Source of the DNA: HGM04593 sp045634305
GTDB taxonomy: Bacteria > Bacteroidota > Bacteroidia > Bacteroidales > Bacteroidaceae
Direction: 5' to 3'
NCBI GenBank assembly: GCA_045634305.1
Contig: JAZQZZ010000030.1
Coordinates: 1 to 64,000 of the forward strand
DNA: 64,000 nt
Of this stretch, positions 54,961 through 62,325 are shown piece by piece. The notes beneath the pieces were generated by a model. That model saw nothing but the letters and a program-made list of their open reading frames with translations, ran no database searches and was not told the origin of the DNA. The translations under genes and the position numbers were made by a program. How positions within the stretch are numbered: the stretch's first letter is position 1; the number at the start of each line of letters is the position of its first letter.

Positions 54961-55578
54961 TCACATCTTCTGCACTATGCAGCATGCTACAGCCTCAACG
55001 GCCTTCAACATCTCATCAAGCGGCATTGAGAGTTGGCCCTCTACTGCCGATGGCTGCCCCTCATACAGCGGCAGGTGAACAAACAGAACCTTCATCCCAG
55101 GCCTTTCATTGCAAAGCCGCAAAGCCTCGTAATATGTACGGTTACACACATAAAGCCCCGCACTGTTCGACACCTTGGCCGGAATCCCCTGTTCCTCAAC
55201 AGCTCCGCGCAATTCCTTTATATCAGTATTCGTAAACAGCGCAGCAGCACCATCGGCACATATCGGTTCCTCATCGGGCATGTATCCGTCATTGTCGGGG
55301 GTGGTTGCATCCATCATATTTATGGCTATACGCTCCAACTTGATAAAATCGATACCGGCAGCCTGACCAAGCATAATAACCACATCGGGAGAACACTCCT
55401 TCACCGCCTTGCGCAAGGCGGTGCCAACACCTGCAAAACTCACCGGCAAGCGCATTGCGACAACCTCGGCACCAACAAAACCACAGGCAGCTACCTTCTC
55501 GGCAACTGCCCACGATGAGTTATCATTATACTTACCGAACGGCTCAAAGCCGGTCAATAGAATGCGTAACAATTTCAC
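54961..55578 (-). CDS. pcp: Pyroglutamyl-peptidase I
   Basis: A 205-residue cysteine peptidase that removes N-terminal pyroglutamate. Conserved: LLTGFEPFGKYNDNSSW, a catalytic Glu region, the catalytic Cys in VSNSAGLYVCNRTYYEAL and the His in VLFVHLPLYEGQ. Its start overlaps the stop of the upstream repeat-module gene by four bases, so it is translationally coupled to a locus with an otherwise unrelated look. Confidence 0.93.
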   Translation of the reverse strand: MKLLRILLTGFEPFGKYNDNSSWAVAEKVAACGFVGAEVVAMRLPVSFAGVGTALRKAVKECSPDVVIMLGQAAGIDFIKLERIAINMMDATTPDNDGYMPDEEPICADGAAALFTNTDIKELRGAVEEQGIPAKVSNSAGLYVCNRTYYEALRLCNERPGMKVLFVHLPLYEGQPSAVEGQLSMPLDEMLKAVEAVACCIVQKM

Positions 55579-56096
55579 TTCCAGAGACCTTTTTTGCTAC
55601 CATTCTTCTCGCATTCAGCATTGAACGTAGCAAGAGTCTTGTCATCGCAGCTACCCGAAGTATAGAATCTGTCACCGACAGAATTTGTATAACATACCTG
55701 GCAATACAATCCGAATACTGTATCGAACTCCTTTTCCAAAGACTTGATTTTTTTGTTTCCTGAGATTGAAATATCACCACCTGAATCGGCACGGCGCACA
55801 GATGCCAAAGTTCTATCATCAGGAACACGCGCCGATAGAGTTTCGCCTTTTTTCACCATATCACGGCCATAACTATAACAAACCCAGAGATTTAAATAAG
55901 GGAACCTTGCATTAAATTCTTTTCTAAGCGTTCCAACCTTCTTATTACCGCTTACAGTAATCTCAGTACTCTTTACTACAGGCTTTGCAGTCGTTGTCTT
56001 CTTTGCTGCTGCAGCAGGCTTCTTTGCAGCCGGTTTGGCAGTCGTTGTTTTCTTTGCCGCAGTCTTTGCAGTTGTCTTTTTTGTAATTGTTACCAT
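55575..56096 (-). CDS. Basic-tailed protein with two copies of an unrecognised module
   Basis: A 173-residue protein. Residues 1-42 are a histone-H1-like Lys/Ala/Thr-rich stretch (KKTTTAKPAAKKPAAAAK). Then follow two modules of about 60 residues, with ITVSGNKKVGTLRKEFNARF and ISISGNKKIKSLEKEFDTVF as matching starts and DDRTLASVRR and DDKTLATFNA as matching ends. The same module pair is found at 59012 and 59473. The basic tail could bind nucleic acid or an acidic partner such as the TerB-like protein; this is inference. Confidence 0.7.
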   Translation of the reverse strand: MVTITKKTTAKTAAKKTTTAKPAAKKPAAAAKKTTTAKPVVKSTEITVSGNKKVGTLRKEFNARFPYLNLWVCYSYGRDMVKKGETLSARVPDDRTLASVRRADSGGDISISGNKKIKSLEKEFDTVFGLYCQVCYTNSVGDRFYTSGSCDDKTLATFNAECEKNGSKKGLWK

Positions 56097-56182
56097 AATT
56101 TAATATTAATGGTTAGTTCTTTATTTCATTATCATGTATTCGCGCTTTTCATCCAAGCTTAATATGGTATTGGACAAATTGT

Positions 56183-56509
56183 CTATGATGCATTAACCAC
56201 AGCTTTAACCAATACCTTTATCAAATATATTGCACCAGGCCACATTGCCAAGCTACCGGCATATCCCAAAACAGCCATCACCGAGAAACGGAAAAGATCG
56301 TTTTTCGATTTCGACCATGTCCAGCGTGGTGCTATATCATTTTTGTGTGCGAATATGCCGAAAACTACTCCTGCCACAGCCATAATAGCGGTAAAAACAA
56401 GAACATGAAAATCGCCATATACCACACAAGCGCACACACCTATCACACCTAAAGTATTCACTATCGGTGCCAACAGGTTTATTATATAGGCCAATACTAC
56501 CATAATCAT
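56183..56509 (-). CDS. Small membrane protein, three TM segments
   Basis: A 108-residue hydrophobic protein with segments at about 3-25, 28-48 and 75-100. It overlaps the upstream DUF1232 gene by four bases (ATGA), implying coupled translation and perhaps a complex. No family recognised. Confidence 0.65.
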   Translation of the reverse strand: MIMVVLAYIINLLAPIVNTLGVIGVCACVVYGDFHVLVFTAIMAVAGVVFGIFAHKNDIAPRWTWSKSKNDLFRFSVMAVLGYAGSLAMWPGAIYLIKVLVKAVVNAS

Positions 56510-57318
56510 TTATTTTTATAAGATTCTGTCAGCTGTTCCAAAGTATCTTCATTTTCTTCACCGACGATGTTTTTATACTGCATTTTTGCATTCTCAAACA
56601 CATCAGGAGTCATTGATGATATCAATTTCTTCATGCAAGCAGAAATAGCCAAAGCATCGTCAGTGTATCCCAATACAACCATAAAATCAGGTATCAAATC
56701 GGTTGGCAATACAAAATAAGCCAATGAAGCTACAATTAGAGTCTTATCTTTTGCCGATGACTCAGGAGATTTAAAAAGATTATAAAGCAATAGAACAGGA
56801 TATATAATTACTGCTCCGGCCTTGCGCGCCACCTTCTCAATCTTTTCTGTTATCTGACTATCAGAAAACCATTTTTTCAGTTTATCGCCATTTTCGGCAA
56901 TATACTCAAAAACCTTTTCCTTCAAACCTTCTGTCTTTGAGAGTTCTTTGTCGTCAACCTCGCCAACCGGAGCTGTAACTTCATCAGGCTCCAAATCTTC
57001 GGGCTTTATTGCATCGTCACAAACATTCTCCACATCTGTATCCTCATGCAAGTCACTCCCATCAGCCTCACATCCTTGCAAGAATTCAACACCGGTCATA
57101 GCCTGCAAGTCAATAAGTCTGTTCTCTAGCGCCGTCAACTGCTCCTCGCAATTCTTGATTTCCTTTTTATTTCCAAAAGCAAAAAATCCCTTTGGGTTTT
57201 TCAGTTCCTCAAGTTTCGTTTTTGCTTTCCCAATTGCAAGTTCGCACTTTTTAATTCCGGCCTGCAAAAGGCGTCCACCATGCTCAATATCATCGGCTGA
57301 TAATTCTTCTTTCTTCAT
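56506..57318 (-). CDS. DUF1232 (YkvA-like) protein with N-terminal coiled coil
   Basis: The 270-residue product has an N-terminal helical coiled coil (about 1-80) that includes ELKNPKGFFAFGNKKEIKNCEEQL, an acidic linker, then a DUF1232 domain (about 180-240) with DKTLIVASLAYFVLPTDLIPDFMVVLGYTDDALAI. The domain is a short membrane-associated helical hairpin of unknown function. Its acidic middle is striking next to the basic proteins of the locus. Confidence 0.75.
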   Translation of the reverse strand: MKKEELSADDIEHGGRLLQAGIKKCELAIGKAKTKLEELKNPKGFFAFGNKKEIKNCEEQLTALENRLIDLQAMTGVEFLQGCEADGSDLHEDTDVENVCDDAIKPEDLEPDEVTAPVGEVDDKELSKTEGLKEKVFEYIAENGDKLKKWFSDSQITEKIEKVARKAGAVIIYPVLLLYNLFKSPESSAKDKTLIVASLAYFVLPTDLIPDFMVVLGYTDDALAISACMKKLISSMTPDVFENAKMQYKNIVGEENEDTLEQLTESYKNK

Positions 57319-57350
57319 AACAAGAGTTATAATGGTTTACAAACAGCGCA

Positions 57351-57593
57351 TCACTTACAACGTTTCAAGCTATCTTTCGTGCTCTCAATCTGACGTTTCA
57401 AGTACTCAATCTGGCGGTCATGACGTGCAGCCGCATCTACCTTACTCTTGCGGTAACTAGCTTTGCTCGATGGCGAAGAAGCATTCTTTATATAACGTGC
57501 ATAGTTCTCGTTATCACGTTTCTTTGCCTCTTTCTCCTTTGCTATTGACGCACGCAGGTCAATAATCTTTTTCTTGTAATACTCTTTGCTCAT
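57351..57593 (-). CDS. Small charged coiled-coil protein
   Basis: An 80-residue protein, almost wholly charged helix (SKEYYKKKIIDLRASIAKEK, later RQIEYLKRQIESTKDSLKRC), with a serine-rich hinge near 33-46. Resembles small WXG-like or ESX-type coiled coils only in size. It lies 33 bases before the DUF1232 gene. Confidence 0.6.
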   Translation of the reverse strand: MSKEYYKKKIIDLRASIAKEKEAKKRDNENYARYIKNASSPSSKASYRKSKVDAAARHDRQIEYLKRQIESTKDSLKRCK

Positions 57594-57633
57594 AGTTATA
57601 GATTCTGAAAAGACTTATAAAATCCTTGTTCAT

Positions 57634-58995
57634 TTACTGTTGCAGCTCCTTTATTCTCCTGAAAAACATCTCCTGCATCTCGTGATAAAGGTAGTCATTC
57701 ACATTATCGTGAGTGTGACGGTACATGGCCTCGTAGAACGCAATGAAATTGCTGTCATGTGCAAAAACACAGCGGTTCTCTGTCAGGTACTCATACACAT
57801 TGGCATAAGTGATAATGGTATACAAATCTCGCATCTCGGCATCCTCAATCACCGGAATGTTATACTTTGGGGTGAGAATGAAGAAACGTGACACCTTGCC
57901 ATAGTCAGCACACTCCTTGTTCTTTGAGAGCCACACCGCGTAGTTGTAATAGCGGCGCAACTGCTTTCCCTCGCAGTCCTCGTCAATGCTGTTTATGTCC
58001 GATTTTATCTTGTTCTCAATGACCACCAGCTCGTTTGCGGTGCGTATCATAAGGTCAATGCGGCCGCCACTGGGGTACTTCTTGTGGTTATATTTGCTAT
58101 CCTCAATCTTCGACATCTCCTCGCGTGCCACAGTAAAGCCCTCGCCAAGCGAGACACCATATCGGGCAAAGAAGCCATGCCACAAAGCGGGATACTGCTG
58201 CATAAAATATGCAAGCGCATTGGAGAACTTGTTCTCGTCATTCTGTATACAGCAAATGTCGAACAGAGACACCTTGCGTTCATTAACACTCTCCAGTTCC
58301 TCGGCATCGACACGGTTATTGCTCTCCTGCCATAACGTGGCATCATTGACAAGCGTGTTGAAGATTCTGCTATAATCCTCGCGCTTGGCCTCCACGTTCT
58401 GTTTTGCCAGGTCACCGGCATATGTACCCTCGGGGTATATGTATTGCTTCAGCGATGCCTTTGCCTGTTGGTATCCGGTGAGTGCAACAACAACATCACC
58501 CTTGTCGTGAGCGGGGTATCTGCTTGCATCGGCCATATGAAAGCGTATGAACAGCCTCTTATCCTTTTGGGGCACATATACCTTGTCGGCCTTGTAGGTT
58601 ATGAATACGCTCTGCTGCCCTGCTTCGCCAAAGATGTCAAAGATGGAAACACCGCCATAGGATACTCCACCCTCGTCATTAACGAACTGTTGCTGCCTGG
58701 CAAAGATTTCCTTGTTCACCCCTTTGTACTTGCCGGTGAACTGTCTGTCGGCACAGTAGACATCGTTAAGCCCTGTTGCCATGCCAATCACCTCCACCTC
58801 GCCAATACCATAGTACTTGACAAATAGCATGTATCCCACCTTGCCCTGGTGTGCCTTTACAAAATCACCGCTTGAATTCAGGTAGATATAATTACCGCCA
58901 TTGTCGGCCTGGTACAGGTTTATTATCTCGTGCCCAAGGTTGGACGCGAGATAATCACCCACATACATTCTGTTAAGTACAATAGCGGTTTTCAT
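57634..58995 (-). CDS. PD-(D/E)XK nuclease-fold protein
   Basis: A 453-residue protein. The C-terminal half carries the nuclease core: a conserved Glu region (VAREEMSKIED), GGRIDLMIRTANELVVIENKIK (Asp about 314, Glu 327, Lys 329) and QLRRYYNYAVWLSK, as in the PDDEXK family of Bacteroidetes. The first 200 residues have no family match and form a beta-rich domain (YLASNLGHEIINLYQADNGG). The start at 58995 is chosen because the frame above it overlaps the next gene. Possible DNA-cleaving effector of the locus, by inference. Confidence 0.8.
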   Translation of the reverse strand: MKTAIVLNRMYVGDYLASNLGHEIINLYQADNGGNYIYLNSSGDFVKAHQGKVGYMLFVKYYGIGEVEVIGMATGLNDVYCADRQFTGKYKGVNKEIFARQQQFVNDEGGVSYGGVSIFDIFGEAGQQSVFITYKADKVYVPQKDKRLFIRFHMADASRYPAHDKGDVVVALTGYQQAKASLKQYIYPEGTYAGDLAKQNVEAKREDYSRIFNTLVNDATLWQESNNRVDAEELESVNERKVSLFDICCIQNDENKFSNALAYFMQQYPALWHGFFARYGVSLGEGFTVAREEMSKIEDSKYNHKKYPSGGRIDLMIRTANELVVIENKIKSDINSIDEDCEGKQLRRYYNYAVWLSKNKECADYGKVSRFFILTPKYNIPVIEDAEMRDLYTIITYANVYEYLTENRCVFAHDSNFIAFYEAMYRHTHDNVNDYLYHEMQEMFFRRIKELQQ

Positions 58996-59011
58996 GGCTT
59001 GATACTTGCAA

Positions 59012-59374
59012 TCAATACTCGCCACGTGCTGCCTGACCAATGGTTATGCCATTGGGGACAAGTTTGGTGCCTTTGGCATCCTTAATCTGCACGGTAACGC
59101 CGAAGTTGGTATCGAAAAGTTTCTCGGCATCACCAACCTTCATGCTGGCCTTGATTTTGAGGCCATCAGCATTGGCCTTGACATCCTTAGTGGTCTTTTT
59201 GTTAAGGGCAGCAAGTGTCAAATCGCCATCTGCAATGGCAGCACCTTTGTAAAATACCAATGTAAGTTCAAATGCCTTCTTGAAATCGGCTGAAATTGTC
59301 TTAAGCTTTTTCTGTGGAGCCACTGTGAACTCAGCGTTCTTGAAACGGTCCATCAAATTGTTCAATATTCCCAT
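59012..59374 (-). CDS. Small protein with two copies of the unrecognised module
   Basis: A 120-residue protein. After a short amphipathic start (MGILNNLMDRFKNA), module one begins EFTVAPQKKLKTISADFKKAF and ends IADGDLTLAALNKK; module two runs LKIKASMKVGDAEKLFDTNFGVTVQI and ends VPNGITIGQAA. Each has a strand, a helix and a strand. The second is the counterpart of LTVGGNLRVGNFEKKIAELYG in the protein encoded 100 bases upstream. Cytoplasmic by prediction. The ATG at 59374 lies just before the module and is preferred to 59407. Confidence 0.7.
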   Translation of the reverse strand: MGILNNLMDRFKNAEFTVAPQKKLKTISADFKKAFELTLVFYKGAAIADGDLTLAALNKKTTKDVKANADGLKIKASMKVGDAEKLFDTNFGVTVQIKDAKGTKLVPNGITIGQAARGEY

Positions 59375-59472
59375 AGTAATAAGTTTAAATTCTAATAATA
59401 TGCGCAATAAATGTTATGTTTGTGATATGTGGGACACCCAAGCCCCACATACCTGAATTCTGTTGTACAGGA

Positions 59473-59787
59473 TTACTTGCCAGCAGCAACAAGAGTGATA
59501 TCGTTGTCAGCGAGCTTGCTGTCGTCAGCGTTAGCTACCTGAACACCGATACCGTAGAGCTCGGCAATCTTCTTCTCGAAGTTACCGACGCGCAGGTTGC
59601 CACCAACGGTGAGCTCGCCACCCTTCTTACCCTCGGCACGAAGTGATGCCAGTGTAGCGTCATCATCGGCAAAAGCACCCTTGCAACTCTCACTCTTGTA
59701 AACGCGCAATGATGCACCAAACTCCTTCTTGAAATTAGCCTTCAAGGTCTTTACCTTCATGCGGCCATCCAACTTAAATTCTGCCAT
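59473..59787 (-). CDS. Small protein with two copies of the unrecognised module
   Basis: A 104-residue protein: module one EFKLDGRMKVKTLKANFKKEF ... ADDDATLASLRAEGKK, module two LTVGGNLRVGNFEKKIAELYG ... LADNDITLVAAGK. It is the shortest and cleanest of the three family members in the locus and best shows the shared plan: a beta hairpin with a Lys/Arg turn, a helix, a VY- or VQV-type strand and a D-D/N-x-TL end. Codon use is biased like that of abundant proteins. Confidence 0.75.
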   Translation of the reverse strand: MAEFKLDGRMKVKTLKANFKKEFGASLRVYKSESCKGAFADDDATLASLRAEGKKGGELTVGGNLRVGNFEKKIAELYGIGVQVANADDSKLADNDITLVAAGK

Positions 59788-59839
59788 AGTTGTAAAATTT
59801 TAAATGATTAATAAATGGTTAATAAATAATTAATTGCAT

Positions 59840-60286
59840 TCAGTTTTTGAAGTAATCTACAATATACTCCTCTATAATTTCAGGAAGAAATATCGCAGCG
59901 ACGATTGTAATTATTCCTGTAAGGATTGCCCAGTATCCCCAAAAAAGGATCTGAATTGGGATTGACACTATCGCCAATGTCCATACAATAAAATCAGTTT
60001 TGTTCTCTTTAAAGATTTCTTTTACATATGTTATTAACTTTTTAGGATACAAAAGCAATTCCACCAAGTAATATGCAACACAACATGTAGGTAAGACTGT
60101 CAAAATTGTCCACCAGCCCCAAAAAATAGCCTGAAATATTATTGCAACCAATGCAATACTCCAAACTACAATCTTTAGAATTGTACTGCCTTTGGGCGCA
60201 TCATGTTTATTTAATTTGGCAGTCTTATTATTTTCCGTTATATCTTCAGCTAAAGCCTTTTTCAATTCCTCAAATTCCTTGTTCAT
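59840..60286 (-). CDS. Small membrane protein with internal duplication
   Basis: A 148-residue protein with a charged N-terminus and two near-copies of a two-helix unit: KIVVWSIALVAIIFQAIFWGWW and FIVWTLAIVSIPIQILFWGYW. This is an internal duplication of a four-TM protein. No family recognised. AT-richer than its neighbours. Confidence 0.65.
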   Translation of the reverse strand: MNKEFEELKKALAEDITENNKTAKLNKHDAPKGSTILKIVVWSIALVAIIFQAIFWGWWTILTVLPTCCVAYYLVELLLYPKKLITYVKEIFKENKTDFIVWTLAIVSIPIQILFWGYWAILTGIITIVAAIFLPEIIEEYIVDYFKN

Positions 60287-60366
60287 AAAACGATCTTTTT
60301 TCTTTTAGCTCATAATTGTTACACAATTCAATAATCATTGCATGCAGCCAGACCATGTGAATATAA

Positions 60367-60783
60367 TCAAAGTTCTACCTGCAATTCAGACTCCTCCTTT
60401 ACGAGGTCGGCAAGCATAAGCACAGCGCGTGCATCATCGATGCCAAGAGCCGTAGCAATTGACAATACATTATCAACCTCTTCCTCGCCAAGCACGCCGT
60501 CAACAATTACCACCTGCAGAACGGCCTGCAACAACATCTCAGCCTCGTCATCATCCACCTCGGCCGAGTGTTCAAGGATATAAGCGTTCACCTCTTCCTC
60601 ATTCATTGGCTCAACAACTGCAAGTTCTGCCTCAACGGCTGCGGCAAACTCGTCGACATCAAGTTCAAACGCATCGGCAATTTCAGCTACAACAATCTTC
60701 TCGGCTGCATCATATTCGCCATCGGCCCAGATTGCTGTTGCCACCAACGCTGCTATATGTTTGATTTCTGTATTCATACTCAT
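60367..60783 (-). CDS. TerB-like acidic protein
   Basis: A 138-residue, very acidic all-helical protein matching the TerB-like fold: HIAALVATAIWADGEYDAAEKIV (first metal-binding helix pair, with the ADGE-x-D motif) and VLQVVIVDGVLGEEEVDNVLSI (second copy, DGVLGEEE). TerB of the tellurite-resistance (Ter) system binds calcium or other metals and membranes. Either ATG (60783 or 60777) would serve. It is directly preceded by a 49-residue basic peptide gene. Confidence 0.8.
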   Translation of the reverse strand: MSMNTEIKHIAALVATAIWADGEYDAAEKIVVAEIADAFELDVDEFAAAVEAELAVVEPMNEEEVNAYILEHSAEVDDDEAEMLLQAVLQVVIVDGVLGEEEVDNVLSIATALGIDDARAVLMLADLVKEESELQVEL

Positions 60784-60792
60784 AAATATAAC

Positions 60793-60942
60793 TTACTTAA
60801 ACAATCTTTTAATTCTATTCTTAAGGCTGTTCTTCTCGGCACGGGCCTTAGCCATGCGCTCAGCGATAGCCTTACCCTCTTTTGTACGTTTGTCAACAGT
60901 ACCGTCTTTGGTCTTCTTTACTGTAGTCTTCTTTACTGCCAT
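60793..60942 (-). CDS. 49-residue basic peptide
   Basis: A short frame, starting MAVKKTTVKKTKDGTV and ending SLKNRIKRLFK, with a net charge of about +12. It lies nine bases before the TerB-like gene and 23 bases after the OmpA-domain gene. Its Lys/Thr-rich start recalls the tail of the protein at 55575. Easily missed because of its length. Confidence 0.65.
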   Translation of the reverse strand: MAVKKTTVKKTKDGTVDKRTKEGKAIAERMAKARAEKNSLKNRIKRLFK

Positions 60943-60965
60943 ATCATTATAATATTATAAGGTTA

Positions 60966-61874
60966 TTATTCAAGAATAATAAATTCTGTGCGGCGGTTAG
61001 CCTCGGGATTGTTCTCGTCAATGATTTCGCTTGAACCTTTACCCTCAGCCTCAAGACGGTTTGCATCGATACCACGACTTACCAAGAAATCAACGGCAGC
61101 TTGTGCACGTGCCTGAGAAAGTTTCTGGTTGAATGCAGGGTCACCCTCGGGCGATGTGTGACCAACGATACGCAGTTTCACCTCGGGATGTTTCTGCATC
61201 TCCTTTGCCAAATCGTGAAGGACGAACTTTGCATCATCAGAAAGGTCGGCCTTGCCGGCAATGAATGTCGCAGCATTGAAGTTCTTCTCAATCTCATCAA
61301 TGCGGTCAACATATACAAGTTTCTCTACCTCAACAACCTTCTCAACCTCAACTACTTTCTCTACCTCTACCACCTTTGGCTTGCGAAGAACAAAGAAAGC
61401 CACTGCAGCAGCAAGGAGCAACACCAACAAAATCCACAACCAAAGCAGGGATTTCTTTTTCTCGGGCACAGGTGGAACGTATCCGTTGAGGTATTCAAGG
61501 CGGAAACCACCCTTCTTGCCACCCTTGTCGGCAGCCTCAAACTTGGCAACCTCAATATCATACAACTTAGCATGCTCTACAACGCGCTCAAAAGAGGGCT
61601 TTGTCCACATCATTACGACAGACACCTTGCGGCCATCGCCCATAGTGAGCAACTCCTCCTCTGCCTTGAAATAGTTGTTCCAGTTACCGGTAGAACCTTT
61701 ATCCTCTGCATAGATAAAAATCTCTTCACTACCCCTGTCCGGGTTAATCTCATTTGGGAAAGCCTTGCGCAAATCCTCAATAGTAGCCTGTGGATACATC
61801 ACCATATATGCGTGCATGATACCTAACGCTGTACGGTTCTGAGCCTTACCGTAAACTCTTACTTTACTTGCCAT
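60966..61874 (-). CDS. Inner-membrane OmpA-domain protein with unrecognised cytoplasmic domain
   Basis: A 302-residue protein with no signal peptide. Residues 1-140 form a soluble domain (YGKAQNRTALGIMHAYMVMYPQATIEDLRKAF...) that I cannot name; a single TM (142-163, SLLWLWILLVLLLAAAVAFFVL) follows, then a threefold KVVEVE repeat (168-185) and an OmpA domain (195-302) with ADLSDDAKFVLHDLA and GHTSPEGDPAFNQKLSQARA for peptidoglycan binding. The topology is cytoplasm-inside, OmpA in the periplasm, as in MotB or type VI TssL. The start at 61874 follows a structured RNA by about 80 bases. Confidence 0.85.
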   Translation of the reverse strand: MASKVRVYGKAQNRTALGIMHAYMVMYPQATIEDLRKAFPNEINPDRGSEEIFIYAEDKGSTGNWNNYFKAEEELLTMGDGRKVSVVMMWTKPSFERVVEHAKLYDIEVAKFEAADKGGKKGGFRLEYLNGYVPPVPEKKKSLLWLWILLVLLLAAAVAFFVLRKPKVVEVEKVVEVEKVVEVEKLVYVDRIDEIEKNFNAATFIAGKADLSDDAKFVLHDLAKEMQKHPEVKLRIVGHTSPEGDPAFNQKLSQARAQAAVDFLVSRGIDANRLEAEGKGSSEIIDENNPEANRRTEFIILE

Positions 61875-61955
61875 AATCTTTTGTAATATTTTATAATGAA
61901 TAATGTCTGTTATCACAAGCGGCAACAATGGCACCTTACGCTTCAACATACATAT

Positions 61956-61989
61956 AAAAAAAAGCGCAGACTAATTGCTTAGTCTCCGC
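61956..61989 (-). terminator. Terminator of the structured RNA
   Basis: Arms at 61979-61989 and 61964-61974 (TTAGTCTCCGC complement; one mismatch), loop of four, followed by a run of T on the minus strand (61963-61956). Confidence 0.75.
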
Positions 61990-62150
61990 TGATAGGTCCT
62001 AGGAAAACCCTGAAAAAGAGAAAAGCAACAGCCTACGCTAATAGTAGCCACGCACACATGACACATGTATGCACGACACCTTGCGACAGGGTTTGAATTC
62101 TCTTTCCGTTAATGAATTTCCTAGGTTCATCAGCGAGAATGTCAAACACT
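61956..62150 (-). ncRNA. Candidate structured RNA (6S-like or OmpA-gene leader)
   Basis: Minus-strand RNA of about 190 bases between the kinase and OmpA genes. Long-range helices: CGCTGAT (62135-62129) with ATCAGCG (61993-61987), CCTAGGA with TCCTAGG (62125-62119 with 62004-61998), AAACCCTG with CAGGGTTT (62094-62087 with 62012-62005), and an apical 12-bp hairpin (62049-62075). AAAGAGAA/TTCTCTTT (62105-62098 with 62022-62015) gives an alternative pairing that excludes part of the above. It ends with a terminator. A long, mostly closed rod with a bubble recalls 6S RNA (6S-Flavo type); not proven. Confidence 0.6.
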
Positions 62151-62159
62151 CGCGTGTTT

Positions 62160-62320
62160 TATTTGTATTTCAACAATGCAATATTACTAAAATAAATTAA
62201 CAAAACACAAGAGTCTGTTGCTTTTTTTAACTACCTGACAAAGATAGTGAGTTATTATGGGAATTTATTTGTCTTTTTTTGTCAAAACAAAACAAATGCA
62301 AAAGGCTATTTCAACAACTT
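62160..62320. other. Gap before the kinase 3' end
   Basis: AT-rich sequence between the structured RNA and the kinase stop. A CAATATTA (62179-62186; TAATATTG on the minus strand) might be a poor -7 element of the RNA. Nothing else was found. Confidence 0.35.
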
Positions 62321-62325
62321 TACAT

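Noticed and set aside
62000..62150. tmRNA or a known metabolite riboswitch
   Set aside because: No tag reading frame or CCA-type tRNA-like end, and none of the consensus blocks of TPP, cobalamin, SAM or purine riboswitches was found.
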